Counted from the first letter of the stretch, positions 36,856 through 47,498 are shown. The stretch: DNA of 64,000 nt from Bacteroidales bacterium UBA5382 (GCA_002409745.1 DHOU01000037.1:16427-80426), one strand, 5' to 3'. Notes: generated from the letters alone by a model not told the origin. Made by a program: numbers and translations.

Positions 36856-36905
36856 GAAACGAGCGGAAGGGATATAATGATGAAAATATCCCTTCCGCTC
36901 GTTTC
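36856..36905. repeat. Perfect 19-bp inverted repeat (strong hairpin)
   Basis: GAAACGAGCGGAAGGGATA at 36856-36874 is exactly complementary to 36887-36905, with a 12-base loop. It is 63 bp from the end of nuoN (- strand), so it may terminate the nuo operon. It lacks a long T tract, so it may instead be part of the duplicated element. Confidence 0.75.
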
Positions 36906-36967
36906 TCGTTTGTCCCTTACCTCAAGGCGACAGTCCGGAAGCTATATGAGTTTACCCCCACTAAGGC

Positions 36968-38392
36968 TTACATGCCGAAGCTGTATTTGGTAATCGTATC
37001 GATAATAATATTGAGGAGACCCGCCGATATAATACCGGCAGAACAGATAATTAAGCTGGCTTTGTTCCAGGAATCGGTCGCCAAGGTTTGGATCGGATGA
37101 TCGTTTTTATCGATAAACATCGCCTTCACAACCCTCAGATAGTAATACAACGAAATGATGACGTTTACCGCTGCAATCAGTACCAATATATACAAGTCTT
37201 GTTGTGCTGCTGCGTAGAAGATGAAGAACTTGCTGACAAAACCGGCAAAAGGAGCGATACCGGCCAACGAAAACATAGCGAGCATCATTACAAAGCTGAG
37301 CTTGGGATTCGTTTGATAGAGGCCTTTATAATCGTCTATACTGAGTTTGCCCGTCCTGTTTTCAATGGCCGAGATGACCCCGAATGCCGCCAGGTTGGAA
37401 AATACATAGACCAGTATATAATATAATACTGTAGACATACCCAATGAAGAGCCGCTTATCACGCCCAAAGCAATGTATCCGGCTTGCGAGATGGACGAAA
37501 ACGCCAGGAAGCGTTTGATGTTCCGTTGTCTCAAAGCGAACAGGTTTCCGACCGTGATCGTGAGGATAATGATCCAAAATAGGATATTGTGCCATTCGGT
37601 GACTAAATTGCCGAATACTTTAAACAGTAACGTCATCAGAACGAATACGGCCGAGCTCTTCGAAACCACCGAAAAATAAGAGGTGACATTCGTCGGTGCG
37701 CCTTCGTAGACATCGGCTGTCCATAAATGGAAAGGTACGAGCGATATCTTGAAGAACAATCCCGATATGAAGAATACAAATGCCATGATTTGTAGTGGAT
37801 TGCTCGTGATTAGCGAGGCCATGTCGGAGAAGTATAATGTTCCGGCCGTGCCGTAAAGATAAGAGATGCCGAAAAGCATGATGCCCGACGAGAAAGCCGA
37901 CGAAAGAATAAACTTGGCGCCTGCTTCGGCTGACTTCTTGTCTTTTTTATCGAATGCCACTAATGTCGCTAACGGAATCGACGCCATTTCCAAGCCGATG
38001 TAGAAGAGCATGAAGTGTCCGCTGGAGATCATAAAATACATTCCCAACAGCGTTGTCAGCGTCAGGAAGTAATATTCCCCCCGCTTATTCTTTTGTGCAT
38101 CGCCGTCGAAGAGATGCTTTGCCTGAAGGAAAATGAGTAGCGTGGCGATGTTTAAAATGGTTTTTACCACCGTCATAATCGGCTCGTATTGATACATCCC
38201 GCCAAACGATTCTCCCGCTTCATACGGAAAGAGATTGAGTGCGGTGTGAACGGCAAATAAGAAGATCGCGACAGGCTGAAAATATCTCATCCCTTTGTTG
38301 CCTGCGATAATATCGTACAACAATAAAAAGAGGATGACACCTAACAGTGACACCTCACTGCGCATATATATAAAATTACTGAAATAATCCAT
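36968..38392 (-). CDS. nuoN: NADH-quinone oxidoreductase subunit N
   Basis: The 474-residue antiporter-like membrane subunit has about 14 hydrophobic helices. The conserved FKISLVPFHLWTADVYEGAP motif with its Lys, and KRFLAFSSISQAGY, match the NuoN/Mrp antiporter family. It pumps protons in the membrane arm and is the last nuo gene here. Confidence 0.94.
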   Translation of the reverse strand: MDYFSNFIYMRSEVSLLGVILFLLLYDIIAGNKGMRYFQPVAIFLFAVHTALNLFPYEAGESFGGMYQYEPIMTVVKTILNIATLLIFLQAKHLFDGDAQKNKRGEYYFLTLTTLLGMYFMISSGHFMLFYIGLEMASIPLATLVAFDKKDKKSAEAGAKFILSSAFSSGIMLFGISYLYGTAGTLYFSDMASLITSNPLQIMAFVFFISGLFFKISLVPFHLWTADVYEGAPTNVTSYFSVVSKSSAVFVLMTLLFKVFGNLVTEWHNILFWIIILTITVGNLFALRQRNIKRFLAFSSISQAGYIALGVISGSSLGMSTVLYYILVYVFSNLAAFGVISAIENRTGKLSIDDYKGLYQTNPKLSFVMMLAMFSLAGIAPFAGFVSKFFIFYAAAQQDLYILVLIAAVNVIISLYYYLRVVKAMFIDKNDHPIQTLATDSWNKASLIICSAGIISAGLLNIIIDTITKYSFGM

Positions 38393-38428
38393 ACTGCTTT
38401 ATTGACTAATATTCTTTTATGATTCTTA

Positions 38429-39910
38429 TTATCTTACTAACTGCGCTACGACATTGCCGAGACTCTCATGTATCATGTCCGAAACACCTAAGGGGAAAGA
38501 ACCTATATATACAATTCCCGCGATTAAGGTGATTACCGCAAAGCGTTCATACCAGTGCGCATCGTCTAACGTGGCATGTGCCGGATTCTGAATGCTCCCG
38601 TAAAGGAATTTTCCCACTGTCCGCAGGATATAGACCGCTCCGATGACGATGGAAGTGATGCTCGCGATCGTCAGCACACGATAGAGTATTTCGGTATTTT
38701 CAAATGCGCCGATAAAAATGGTCATTTCGGCAGCGAACCCGCTCAATCCCGGAAGACCGATGTTGGCCAAACCGGCAATCACAAAACAGACGCCGAGGAA
38801 AGGCATAATCTTCATCAAGCCGCCCATTTCCGTAATAAGGCGCGTATGCGTGCGTCCGTAAATCATTCCGATTAAGGCGAAGAATAAGGCCGTGATCAAT
38901 CCGTGCGAAAGCATCTGCAACACGGCGCCCGTCATCGCGGTTTGCGTAAGCATCAGGATGGCGAACAACACCAGGTTACAGTGACTGACCGATGAATAGG
39001 CGTTGATGTATTTCAAGTCGGTCTGACGGATGGCCACTAAAGCGCCGTAAACAACGCCGATGCCTGTCAGTACGAGGAAGATGGGGGATAACTTTTCGGC
39101 GGCTTCCGGCATTAAATAAATTGCTACACGGAAGCATCCGTATCCTCCTAACTTCATTAATACTCCCGCGTGGAGCATCGATACCGCCGTCGGCGCCGAA
39201 GCATGACCGTCGGGCGACCATGTGTGGAATGGGAACAATGCTCCCAACACTCCGAAGCCGAAGAACGTGAGCGTGAAGAATAAGTATTGCTGCTGTACCG
39301 GAATGGTTGTCTTTACAATCTCTAAAATATCCATGCTGTTGGCCCCCGAGCTGAAATAGATGCCGAGTATTCCGACAAGCAAGATCATCGAAGAGCCCAT
39401 TAACATCAGGGTTAGTTTCATCGCCGAGTATTCCTTCTTACCGCTTCCCCATACGCCGATGAGCAGATACATGGGTATCAATGCCGTTTCGTAAAAGAGG
39501 AACATCGTAAATAAGTCGGTAGAGATAAAAAATCCGTACACTCCGGCGGCTAACAGGGAGAACCACAAGAAAAATTCTTTGGTCAAGGGAGCGATTCTCC
39601 AGGAAGTGAATACGCCGGTAAAGACGATGACCGACGAGAGGCAAAGCATGGCTACCGATACACCGTCGACACCTACCGAATAGTTTATGTTGAGCGGCTT
39701 ATACCAGGCGACCGAAGAGGTAAACAGCATCGGGTCGACCGCTCCGGCATTTCTTGCCGCGATGTATTGATATACCAGATTAGCCGAAAGGATTACCAAC
39801 AGGGAACTTCCCGTAACCATTATCGCCAAGACCTGCTTTCTGTTTTTTGACAAAAACAACGCTAAGATCATTAGCACAGGTACCAGTACAAACAGTGATA
39901 AAAAATTCAT
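38429..39910 (-). CDS. nuoM: NADH-quinone oxidoreductase subunit M
   Basis: The 493-residue antiporter-like subunit shows LFPFHTWSPDGHASAPTAVSM, LKLGGYGCFR and KYINAYSSVSHCN, diagnostic for NuoM. The key Glu of the antiporter family lies in FYETALIPMYLLIG. It lies between nuoL and nuoN. Confidence 0.95.
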   Translation of the reverse strand: MNFLSLFVLVPVLMILALFLSKNRKQVLAIMVTGSSLLVILSANLVYQYIAARNAGAVDPMLFTSSVAWYKPLNINYSVGVDGVSVAMLCLSSVIVFTGVFTSWRIAPLTKEFFLWFSLLAAGVYGFFISTDLFTMFLFYETALIPMYLLIGVWGSGKKEYSAMKLTLMLMGSSMILLVGILGIYFSSGANSMDILEIVKTTIPVQQQYLFFTLTFFGFGVLGALFPFHTWSPDGHASAPTAVSMLHAGVLMKLGGYGCFRVAIYLMPEAAEKLSPIFLVLTGIGVVYGALVAIRQTDLKYINAYSSVSHCNLVLFAILMLTQTAMTGAVLQMLSHGLITALFFALIGMIYGRTHTRLITEMGGLMKIMPFLGVCFVIAGLANIGLPGLSGFAAEMTIFIGAFENTEILYRVLTIASITSIVIGAVYILRTVGKFLYGSIQNPAHATLDDAHWYERFAVITLIAGIVYIGSFPLGVSDMIHESLGNVVAQLVR

Positions 39911-39938
39911 ATCTTGTTTTCTTTTTATTGATGCGTTA

Positions 39939-41840
39939 TTAAATAAATAGGAGCAAAGCCGTAATTAACAGCGTTCCGAACAGGAATACATAAGCATACC
40001 ATTGAATTTCGCCCGATTGGAAACCTCTGATCCGGATGGATACCCAATCCGTAGCCGAAGCCAATCCGTTGATAAAGCCGTCTACAATATGACGGTCGAA
40101 CCATGCCAGCGGACGCGATACGCAATTGAAGATGATCTTTTTCGTAATAAAGAGATAAATCTCATCGATGTAAAAGCGGTGATAGGCGGCCTGATGGAAT
40201 CCCCTTATCGAGTTTGCAATACGGTTGGGTACGTCGCTCGGCTTTCTATATAATACGGTGGCAATAATGATGCCCACTACCGCCAAAATGATGCTTACGG
40301 TGGCGATAGTCCAATCGAGATGGATCGTATAATCGGATCGGTCGGCCGTTACGAAATGTCCGAAAGGAATGAATCCTCCCAACACAGTAGGGATGGCCAG
40401 AAATACCAACGGGAATGTCATCGAAACAGGAGACTCGTGCGGAATATGCGTATAGTTTGTCGCTTTTCCCCAGAAGATATTGTAGTATAGCCGGAACATG
40501 TAGAACGCCGTCAAGCCGGCTGTTACCGTCATCCAGATACCCATTCCGTTGCTGAAATGGAAGGCGGCGGTAAGTATTTCGTCTTTACTCACAAATCCCG
40601 AGAAAGGCGGAATCCCCGCGATGGCCAAACAAGCAATAAGGAATGTCCAATGGGTGACGGGCATGTATTTGCGAAGGCCCCCCATATCTTTCATTTCGTT
40701 GCTATGCACCGCGTGGATAATAGAACCGGCCCCGAGGAAGAGGAGCGCTTTAAACATGGCGTGCGTAAACAGGTGGAACATGGAAGACATGTATCCGAGT
40801 CCTTCGTGTCCTTCGAGTTTGGAAACGCCGAGAGCGACCATCATGAATCCGATTTGCGAGATCGTCGAAAAGGCCAACACGCGTTTGATATCGGTTTGGG
40901 CAATCGCTATGATCGCGGCAAACAACGATGTGAATGCGCCCACATAGGCAATGCCGTGAAGTACTTCGGGCGTAAATCCTATATAGATGGGGAACAAGCG
41001 CGCGACCAAGTAAACGCCGGCTACTACCATGGTTGCTGCGTGGATGAGCGCCGACACCGGGGTGGGGCCTTCCATCGCGTCGGGCAACCAGATATGCAAC
41101 GGGAACATGGCCGATTTACCGGCGCCCCCGATAAAGATTAAGGCCATCGCCCATACCAGCGCCGAAGCGCCCAAAAAGCTGCTGCCGATGGCGCTGCTGA
41201 AAATAGAGGCGTCGCCCGACATCAATATGCCGAAGTCGAATGTCTGCGTAAAGTACGACAATACCAATATACCGATGAGGAAGAACATATCGGCAAAACG
41301 CGTCACGATAAATGCTTTCTTCGAAGCGGCGATGGCTGCCGGTTTGGTGTAGTAGAAGCCGATGAGCAGGTATGAAGAAACGCCCACCAACTCCCAAAAG
41401 ATATACATTTGGAAAATATTCGTGGCCAAAACCAATCCCATCATCGAGAACGTGAAGAGCGAAAGGAACGAGTAGTAGCGTTGAAATCCTACTTCGCCTT
41501 TCATGTACCCTAAACTATATATATGAACCATTAACGAAACGGTGGAAATGACAACCAGCATCATGACTGATATCGGGTCGAGCAGTATCCCCATATCGAT
41601 ATGAAGATTAGCCCCTACTCGTAGCCAGGTTGTATTTAAAACGGTAAGCGATTGGTAAACACCGTCTATTTTTTGAGTGGTGAAATAGGCCCATGCTGTG
41701 TAGTACGACAAGAGGGTCACCACGGTAAGGGATGTCGTTCCGATTAGTCCGGATGCCTTATGGCTTAACTTATTACTAAGCAATCCCACGATAAGGAATG
41801 AAGCTAACGGGAACAGAAGTATAAATAAAGTATATTCCAT
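39939..41840 (-). CDS. nuoL: NADH-quinone oxidoreductase subunit L
   Basis: The 633-residue antiporter-like subunit has FWELVGVSSYLLIGFYYTKP with the conserved Glu, SAMFPLHIWLPDAMEGPTPV, and KRVLAFSTISQIGFMM. A long C-terminal extension fits the lateral helix that runs along the membrane arm. Length is normal. Confidence 0.96.
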   Translation of the reverse strand: MEYTLFILLFPLASFLIVGLLSNKLSHKASGLIGTTSLTVVTLLSYYTAWAYFTTQKIDGVYQSLTVLNTTWLRVGANLHIDMGILLDPISVMMLVVISTVSLMVHIYSLGYMKGEVGFQRYYSFLSLFTFSMMGLVLATNIFQMYIFWELVGVSSYLLIGFYYTKPAAIAASKKAFIVTRFADMFFLIGILVLSYFTQTFDFGILMSGDASIFSSAIGSSFLGASALVWAMALIFIGGAGKSAMFPLHIWLPDAMEGPTPVSALIHAATMVVAGVYLVARLFPIYIGFTPEVLHGIAYVGAFTSLFAAIIAIAQTDIKRVLAFSTISQIGFMMVALGVSKLEGHEGLGYMSSMFHLFTHAMFKALLFLGAGSIIHAVHSNEMKDMGGLRKYMPVTHWTFLIACLAIAGIPPFSGFVSKDEILTAAFHFSNGMGIWMTVTAGLTAFYMFRLYYNIFWGKATNYTHIPHESPVSMTFPLVFLAIPTVLGGFIPFGHFVTADRSDYTIHLDWTIATVSIILAVVGIIIATVLYRKPSDVPNRIANSIRGFHQAAYHRFYIDEIYLFITKKIIFNCVSRPLAWFDRHIVDGFINGLASATDWVSIRIRGFQSGEIQWYAYVFLFGTLLITALLLFI

Positions 41841-41877
41841 GAGAAATATGAATTTGTTTTAGTTCTTAACTCTATTA

Positions 41878-42216
41878 TTATCCTTTTAGGTGTTTTATAT
41901 TATCCACATCGGCATTGCCGAAATTGCGATACACATTTATTATGATAGCAATGGCGACTGCTGTTTCGCAGGCTGCAATGGCAATACCGAATAACGCAAA
42001 AAACAATCCTTCCATCTGATCGGGATATAAGTAGCGGTTGAAAACTGCAAAATTAATATCTACGGCATTTAATATCAATTCAACGGATATCAAAATCATA
42101 ATTAAATTCCTGCGGGTGAAGAAGCCGTAAATACCGGCAAAAAACATGATCAGGCTCACTATCTGAAAACCGATCATCGGAATCGGCCCTCCCGCATTAA
42201 TCAAAAATTCTCCCAT
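41878..42216 (-). CDS. nuoK: NADH-quinone oxidoreductase subunit K
   Basis: The 112-residue protein has three hydrophobic helices with the conserved SVELILNAVDINF (membrane Glu) and AACETAVAIAIIINVYR (second Glu). Both carboxylates of the proton path are present. It lies seven bases after nuoJ. Confidence 0.95.
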   Translation of the reverse strand: MGEFLINAGGPIPMIGFQIVSLIMFFAGIYGFFTRRNLIMILISVELILNAVDINFAVFNRYLYPDQMEGLFFALFGIAIAACETAVAIAIIINVYRNFGNADVDNIKHLKG

Positions 42217-42223
42217 TTTCTTA

Positions 42224-42760
42224 TCAATCTAATTTGTTTATATTTTCGTCGTTACCGTTATCTTTTCTGGCTATCAGAATGGCACCCACAATACAGGCGA
42301 GCAACAATACGCTGATCACTTCAAAAGGCAATAAGTATTGATATTTATCCGTTCCCATCATAGCCGTGCCGATATCTTGCATTTGCAATTCATCTCCTTT
42401 GACAAACCGGTAAACCCGTGTGACATTATTCAAAATGATATAACCGCACAGGACTAATCCGGCAAGGGACAGCACTGCCGACGATTTTACTTTCCAACTG
42501 TCTTGCGGATTGACATCGATTCCCGGCTTATGCGTCAGGAAAATGGCCATAATGAAAAGAACCATGATGCCGCCTGCGTAGACCGACACTTGTACCGCGA
42601 ACAGAAAGTAGTAATTCAACAACATATAAATGCCCGCTGTGCCTAATAATACGAACAGAAGGTAAGTAGCCGAACGGACTACCTGTTTACTCGTAACAGC
42701 CAAAATCGAAAAAACGGCTATCACAATTGCTAGTATATAGAATATGATTTGTTCTGTCAT
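42224..42760 (-). CDS. nuoJ: NADH-quinone oxidoreductase subunit J
   Basis: The 178-residue protein has five hydrophobic helices. The helix AVQVSVYAGGIMVLFIMAI is the NuoJ signature with the conserved Tyr-Ala-Gly-Gly. It is separated from nuoI by two bases. Confidence 0.94.
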   Translation of the reverse strand: MTEQIIFYILAIVIAVFSILAVTSKQVVRSATYLLFVLLGTAGIYMLLNYYFLFAVQVSVYAGGIMVLFIMAIFLTHKPGIDVNPQDSWKVKSSAVLSLAGLVLCGYIILNNVTRVYRFVKGDELQMQDIGTAMMGTDKYQYLLPFEVISVLLLACIVGAILIARKDNGNDENINKLD

Positions 42761-42762
42761 CG

Positions 42763-43419
42763 TTAGTTATTCTCCTTGTCTGTATGTTCGTTCGATAGAT
42801 TTCCCGAAGGATTTGTTTTGGGGGCGTTATCCGTCTTGTTGTCTGCCGGAGAGGTTGAAGTCCCGGCTGTCACGACAGAAGGAGTCGGTCGTGTCGCTTC
42901 TGTTGCCTCAGACGCAGGAGCGACCGGCGTTTTGGGCGCTGCCGGAACTGTCTTTTTCTTTTCCCTCAGTTTGGATCCCGGGTGATTTAATTGGTGATGT
43001 AATTTTTCCCGATCGAAAACCGCGCCTTCGAAATCATTGTTGAAAATGATCGCATTTGAAGGGCATGAAATCACGCAGATGTTACAGAAGGTGCACATAC
43101 CATAGTCCCATAAATGTTTATCTAATGCGACTCTCGATTTACCTTCTTCATTCACGACTTTTTTAGAGATAACGTTGATCGTCCCGTTAGGACAGTTCCT
43201 CATGCAGATTCCGCAGGCAGTACAGGCATGTTCGTTATTCTCGTCGTGAGGCATGATTAATTCGGACCTCCAGCGATCCGAAATGACCAAGGTCTTCCTG
43301 TTTTCGGGATACTCCATGGTCACTTTCTTACTCCAAAATTGTTTCCAAGTAACCATCATCCCGCCGACGAGCGATTTTAATCCTGTATAAATGCCAGATA
43401 TATACTTCGAAAAACTCAT
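42763..43419 (-). CDS. nuoI: NADH-quinone oxidoreductase subunit I (two 4Fe-4S clusters)
   Basis: The 218-residue peripheral subunit has two 4Fe-4S motifs, CTACGICMRNCPNGTI and CTFCNICVISCPSNAI. They pass electrons towards NuoB. The last 65 residues form a low-complexity tail rich in Ala, Pro, Thr, Ser and Asn after the conserved part, not seen in E. coli NuoI. The tail may be disordered. Confidence 0.93.
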   Translation of the reverse strand: MSFSKYISGIYTGLKSLVGGMMVTWKQFWSKKVTMEYPENRKTLVISDRWRSELIMPHDENNEHACTACGICMRNCPNGTINVISKKVVNEEGKSRVALDKHLWDYGMCTFCNICVISCPSNAIIFNNDFEGAVFDREKLHHQLNHPGSKLREKKKTVPAAPKTPVAPASEATEATRPTPSVVTAGTSTSPADNKTDNAPKTNPSGNLSNEHTDKENN

Positions 43420-43480
43420 ATCTGTATTATATTGTTTGTTTTATATATAATTCTTTTATTAATTGACATAGAGAGAACGC

Positions 43481-44605
43481 TTATTTACCGAATACAGCAG
43501 GAAAAATATCTGCCAGAGTCAATCCCGATAGCACGATAATTACCATGACCAGAATGTTCACTAAATTAATAGGGAGAAGATATTTCCATTCCAGATTCAG
43601 TAACAGGTCGATACGCAAACGCGGGAACGACCAGCGTACCCATAAGCTGAGGAACATCAGCACAAATGCTTTTCCGAAAAACCATATCCAGGAAGGAATG
43701 TACCACATCACCTGATTGAAGGCGTCCCATCCTTTTATTTGGATAGGCATCCATCCTCCCAGAAATACGGTGGTGGCAATAGCTGCAATGATAAACATAT
43801 TCAGGTATTCGGCCAAATAAAAGAACCCGAATCGAAGACCCGAATATTCGGTATGATATCCTGCTGTGAGTTCCGACTCCGCTTCCGGAAGGTCGAAAGG
43901 TCCCCTGTTTGTTTCGGCATGTCCCGATATCAGGAAAATAACGAATGCTATAAAAGCCGGTATATGACCATTAAATAAGTTCCAGCAATAACGTTGTCCC
44001 TCGATGAGTTCCGAAAATTGCATGGTCCCGCTTAAAACAACGATTGTCATTAAGGAAAAACCGGCCGAAAGCTCGTAGCTGATAAATTGAGCGCCGCTTC
44101 GCATGGCCCCGATCATGGAATATTTATTATTACTCGACCAACCGGCCAGTAAAATACCAATGACTCCGATCGATGAGACGGCTAATACATAAAATACGCC
44201 GATATTAAAATCTACTGCTTGCAAACTTTGCCCGAAAGGTATTGCACCGAACGAGAGTACCGACGCAACAATTACAAAGAATGGGGCCAGGTAATACAGG
44301 AGTTTGTCAATTTTATTGACGTGTATTATTTCCTTGATCAATATTTTGATCATGTCGGCGATTGACTGAATGACACCATATTTTCCTAATCGGTTCGGCC
44401 CCAGGCGGGATTGGAAAAAAGCTGCTATCTTACGTTCAATATAAATCAGAGCTAACGCAATCAGGGCATAAGCGGCAAGTATGGCTATACCTATTAATAT
44501 GCCTTCCACCAATGTAGCCCAAAACGGCGACAAGCTGCTCCTGAAAAAAGCATCGAGACTGTGCACTAACTTAGTCAGTTCCAATGGCTGTGAGTATAAC
44601 AACAT
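43481..44605 (-). CDS. nuoH: NADH-quinone oxidoreductase subunit H
   Basis: The 374-residue membrane subunit has the family motifs [21 protein letters not shown] and [22 protein letters not shown], the latter lining the quinone channel. It connects the peripheral arm to the pumping subunits. Confidence 0.95.
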   Translation of the reverse strand: MLLYSQPLELTKLVHSLDAFFRSSLSPFWATLVEGILIGIAILAAYALIALALIYIERKIAAFFQSRLGPNRLGKYGVIQSIADMIKILIKEIIHVNKIDKLLYYLAPFFVIVASVLSFGAIPFGQSLQAVDFNIGVFYVLAVSSIGVIGILLAGWSSNNKYSMIGAMRSGAQFISYELSAGFSLMTIVVLSGTMQFSELIEGQRYCWNLFNGHIPAFIAFVIFLISGHAETNRGPFDLPEAESELTAGYHTEYSGLRFGFFYLAEYLNMFIIAAIATTVFLGGWMPIQIKGWDAFNQVMWYIPSWIWFFGKAFVLMFLSLWVRWSFPRLRIDLLLNLEWKYLLPINLVNILVMVIIVLSGLTLADIFPAVFGK

Positions 44606-44660
44606 ATTTTTTATATCTTTTCGTTGAGTTATCTAGTTGGTTACTTTTTACGAATATATT

Positions 44661-46292
44661 TTAACGGTCTATGTCGGGTATAACAAAATCTAACGACCCG
44701 GCAATACCGATTAAGTCGGAAAGCAGCGCCCCCCGTGCGGTTAAAGGCATCACTGAAACGGCTGATAAAGAAGGCGACCGGAGTTTTACGCGATAAGGAC
44801 TCTTGTCCCCATGGCTTTCAATGAATACGCCGAATTCGCCTTTTCCGGTTTCCACGCTTTGGAAGAACTGTCCTTCCGGCAATCGAAGGACGGCTTTCAC
44901 TTTTCCACAAATATCGCCTTCGGGGATATTGTCGATCAACTGTTCGATGATGCGCAAGGATTGCTCTATTTCATCCAATCTATTCAGATAACGGGCGTAG
45001 GAGTCGCCTTCGGTACGGATGATTTCCTTAAATTCCACCTTATCGTATAAGGAATAAGGTTTGTATTTTCTTACGTCGCACGACCATCCCGATGCACGTC
45101 CTGCCGGGCCGGTAACGCCATAACTAATGGCTTGCTCTTTCGTTAAATGTCCGATATTGACCATTCGGCCCAATGCGATGGCATTGTGAGAAAAGAATTC
45201 GTCATATTCTACCAATCGTTGACGCATGTATGGGATGAATGCCTTCACATCTTTCTGGAAATCTTTATAGATGTCGAACATCACTCCTCCCACCACATTT
45301 TGATTGATGATGAGGCGCCCGCCGCAAGTCTTGTCGAAGATGTCCAGCACATGTTCTCTTTCGCGCATACCATACACAAAAGCGGTGGTAGCACCTAAGT
45401 CATTACACTGACAGGCCCATGCCAGTAAGTGTGAACTGACACGTTGCAACTCGTCCATAATGGTACGGATATATTCGGCCCGTTGGGGAACTTCAATCTC
45501 TCCTGCTTTTTCAATGCACATGCAGAGTCCGTGCCGGTTGATATTGGCAGACAAATAATCCAGCCGATCGGTAAAATGCAAAATTTGCGGATAGGTCATG
45601 CTTTCGCATAACTTCTCGATACCTCTATGGATATATCCGCTGTGCACATCGATTTTTTTTACAATTTCGCCATCGAGAGAAGTCCTGAAGTGCATCACGC
45701 CGTGAGTCGAAGGGTGTTGGGGCCCGATGTTGATAATATAATCATTTTCACCGAAGATGGGGACTTCCCGCTCGACTAAATTCCCGTCGGCTGTTTCGAT
45801 GATTTGAGGCGCGATATCTACAATTTCTTTGCTGATAACGTTAACAGGATTTAAATCCGGATTCTCATCGTAATCCTTACGGAATGGAAATCCTTTCCAG
45901 TCGTCGTCCAATAAGAAACGGCGCATGTCGGGATTATTGATAAAGCGTATACCAAACAAAGCATACACTTCCCGTTCATTGAGATGAGCTGTTTCGTAAA
46001 GGTCGGAAACCGAATACAGCAGGGGATTTTCCCTGTCGGTCGTTGCCGTAATAATGACTACTTCGTGCGTCAGATCGATGGAGGAAGATAATTGGTAAAT
46101 AACGCCCAGTTTTTCACCCCAATCCATACCGATCAAACTTATCAGGTAGTCGAAAGGAAGCTCTTTGTTGTTTCGAAGGCCTTCGATCAACGGGCGTGCT
46201 TGTTTCGGCTCGACCGTTACGGTTAGTTTTTGTTTTTCTTCGATCAACGCGTCGCTTGCGATGTCTTGTATAATTTGTTTGATATCTTTCAT
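44661..46292 (-). CDS. nuoCD: Fused NADH-quinone oxidoreductase subunits C and D
   Basis: NuoC (roughly residues 1-170, with LNEREVYALFGIRFINNPDMRR-like stretch and WKGFPFRKDY) is fused to NuoD (from about residue 185, IINIGPQHPSTHGVMHFR, ending DFVIPDIDR). NuoD contributes the quinone site. I place the start at the ATG at 46292. A GTG at 46319 overlapping the nuoB stop would add nine residues and cannot be excluded. The CD fusion is common in Bacteroidota and enterobacteria. Confidence 0.95.
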   Translation of the reverse strand: MKDIKQIIQDIASDALIEEKQKLTVTVEPKQARPLIEGLRNNKELPFDYLISLIGMDWGEKLGVIYQLSSSIDLTHEVVIITATTDRENPLLYSVSDLYETAHLNEREVYALFGIRFINNPDMRRFLLDDDWKGFPFRKDYDENPDLNPVNVISKEIVDIAPQIIETADGNLVEREVPIFGENDYIINIGPQHPSTHGVMHFRTSLDGEIVKKIDVHSGYIHRGIEKLCESMTYPQILHFTDRLDYLSANINRHGLCMCIEKAGEIEVPQRAEYIRTIMDELQRVSSHLLAWACQCNDLGATTAFVYGMREREHVLDIFDKTCGGRLIINQNVVGGVMFDIYKDFQKDVKAFIPYMRQRLVEYDEFFSHNAIALGRMVNIGHLTKEQAISYGVTGPAGRASGWSCDVRKYKPYSLYDKVEFKEIIRTEGDSYARYLNRLDEIEQSLRIIEQLIDNIPEGDICGKVKAVLRLPEGQFFQSVETGKGEFGVFIESHGDKSPYRVKLRSPSLSAVSVMPLTARGALLSDLIGIAGSLDFVIPDIDR

Positions 46293-46315
46293 TTCATTGA
46301 AATATAAGAACCGTG

Positions 46316-46960
46316 TCACTTTTTAACGAAGTCGATTTGCGGATCGATTTGTATTCCTGTTTTAGGATCGATCAATGTCTCAGGTCGATAGTTGCGCCGG
46401 ATTCGTTTGTTTCCGAAAAACCGTTCTACTTTCACTTTTCGTTGTAGCTGAAGCAATCCGTAGAATAACGATTCGGGGCGAGGGGGGCATCCGGGAATGT
46501 ATACATCTACCGGAACGAGCTTGTCGACTCCCTTCACTACATTGTATGAATGAACGAACGGTCCTCCCGAAATAGCGCAAGAGCCCATGGCTACCACATA
46601 TTTCGGCTCTGCCATCTGATCGTAAACGCGACGTAGCAAAGGAGACATTTTATTCACGATTGTGCCGGCGACAATCATAACATCCGCTTGACGTGGGCTG
46701 TTACGGGTAACTTCCATCCCGAAACGGGCTAGATCGTAGTGTGCTGCCGCAGCGGCCATAAACTCAACACCACAGCAACTGGTGGCGAAAGCCAAAGGCC
46801 AAAGTGAATTCGAGCGTCCCCAGTTTATTAACTGGTCGAGTTTGCCAACGATAATATTAACGCCTTGTTCCTTCAGTTCGTCAATGTACTTTTGGAGTGT
46901 TTCATTATCTTTGAAATCCTCTGCCGGCAGTGCTTTGATTTTAACGTCTTTTACGTCCAT
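46316..46960 (-). CDS. nuoB: NADH-quinone oxidoreductase subunit B
   Basis: The protein of about 214 residues carries the N2 cluster. The Cys pair lies in [10 protein letters not shown], the third Cys in [10 protein letters not shown] and the fourth in IPGCPPRPE. The start at 46960 is chosen because AAGGAG lies seven bases upstream, giving a clear ribosome binding site; an in-frame ATG 21 bp upstream lies inside nuoA. Confidence 0.95.
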   Translation of the reverse strand: MDVKDVKIKALPAEDFKDNETLQKYIDELKEQGVNIIVGKLDQLINWGRSNSLWPLAFATSCCGVEFMAAAAAHYDLARFGMEVTRNSPRQADVMIVAGTIVNKMSPLLRRVYDQMAEPKYVVAMGSCAISGGPFVHSYNVVKGVDKLVPVDVYIPGCPPRPESLFYGLLQLQRKVKVERFFGNKRIRRNYRPETLIDPKTGIQIDPQIDFVKK

Positions 46961-47304
46961 TTCAATACTCCTTTCTTCCATGCATAAGCGAGTCCTAAAC
47001 TAAGGATTGCAATAAAAATGAGAATGCTTGCAAGTCCCATCATTCCCAAGCTGCGCACAACCGTAGCCCAAGGAAACAAAAAGATGATTTCCACGTCGAA
47101 CATCATAAACAGGATGGCATATAAGTAATAGCCAACTCTAAATTGCATCCATGATGTTCCATGCGTCGGTAAACCACACTCGTAGGGTTCTCCCTTTTGG
47201 AAATTCGTCGATTTGGGCGAGAGGAGCATTGCCACTCCCAAGCCCGCGGCCACCAACGTGATTCCCGTAAGAAGAACTACCACAAACAGTGATGAATTAG
47301 TCAT
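46951..47304 (-). CDS. nuoA: NADH-quinone oxidoreductase subunit A
   Basis: The 117-residue protein has three hydrophobic helices with the [21 protein letters not shown] loop and [13 protein letters not shown], hallmarks of NuoA. It is the first gene of the operon. No nuoE, F or G gene is found upstream, so the NADH-oxidising module is missing. Confidence 0.95.
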   Translation of the reverse strand: MTNSSLFVVVLLTGITLVAAGLGVAMLLSPKSTNFQKGEPYECGLPTHGTSWMQFRVGYYLYAILFMMFDVEIIFLFPWATVVRSLGMMGLASILIFIAILSLGLAYAWKKGVLKWT

Positions 47305-47442
47305 AGATTCTTATAAACAAAAAATTAGTTTTTTTTTAATGTCTCATATAAATAATGATTGTGCCGGATATAAACGCTTATATATAAAGCGTTAAGAACA
47401 GAAATGAAGTATCCGCTGACACAGATGCTATGAAAATGAATG

Positions 47443-47474
47443 CAAAGGTAGCGAAAAAGATTCAATGATTCAAG
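47443..47474 (-). promoter_or_regulatory. Probable promoter of the nuo operon
   Basis: On the - strand TACCTTTG at 47450-47443 is a perfect -7 element. A TTG at 47473-47471 could be the -33 part, at 20-bp spacing. The leader to nuoA would be about 130 bases. Confidence 0.6.
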
Positions 47475-47498
47475 AATTTGGAGATTCAATTTCTTTTC

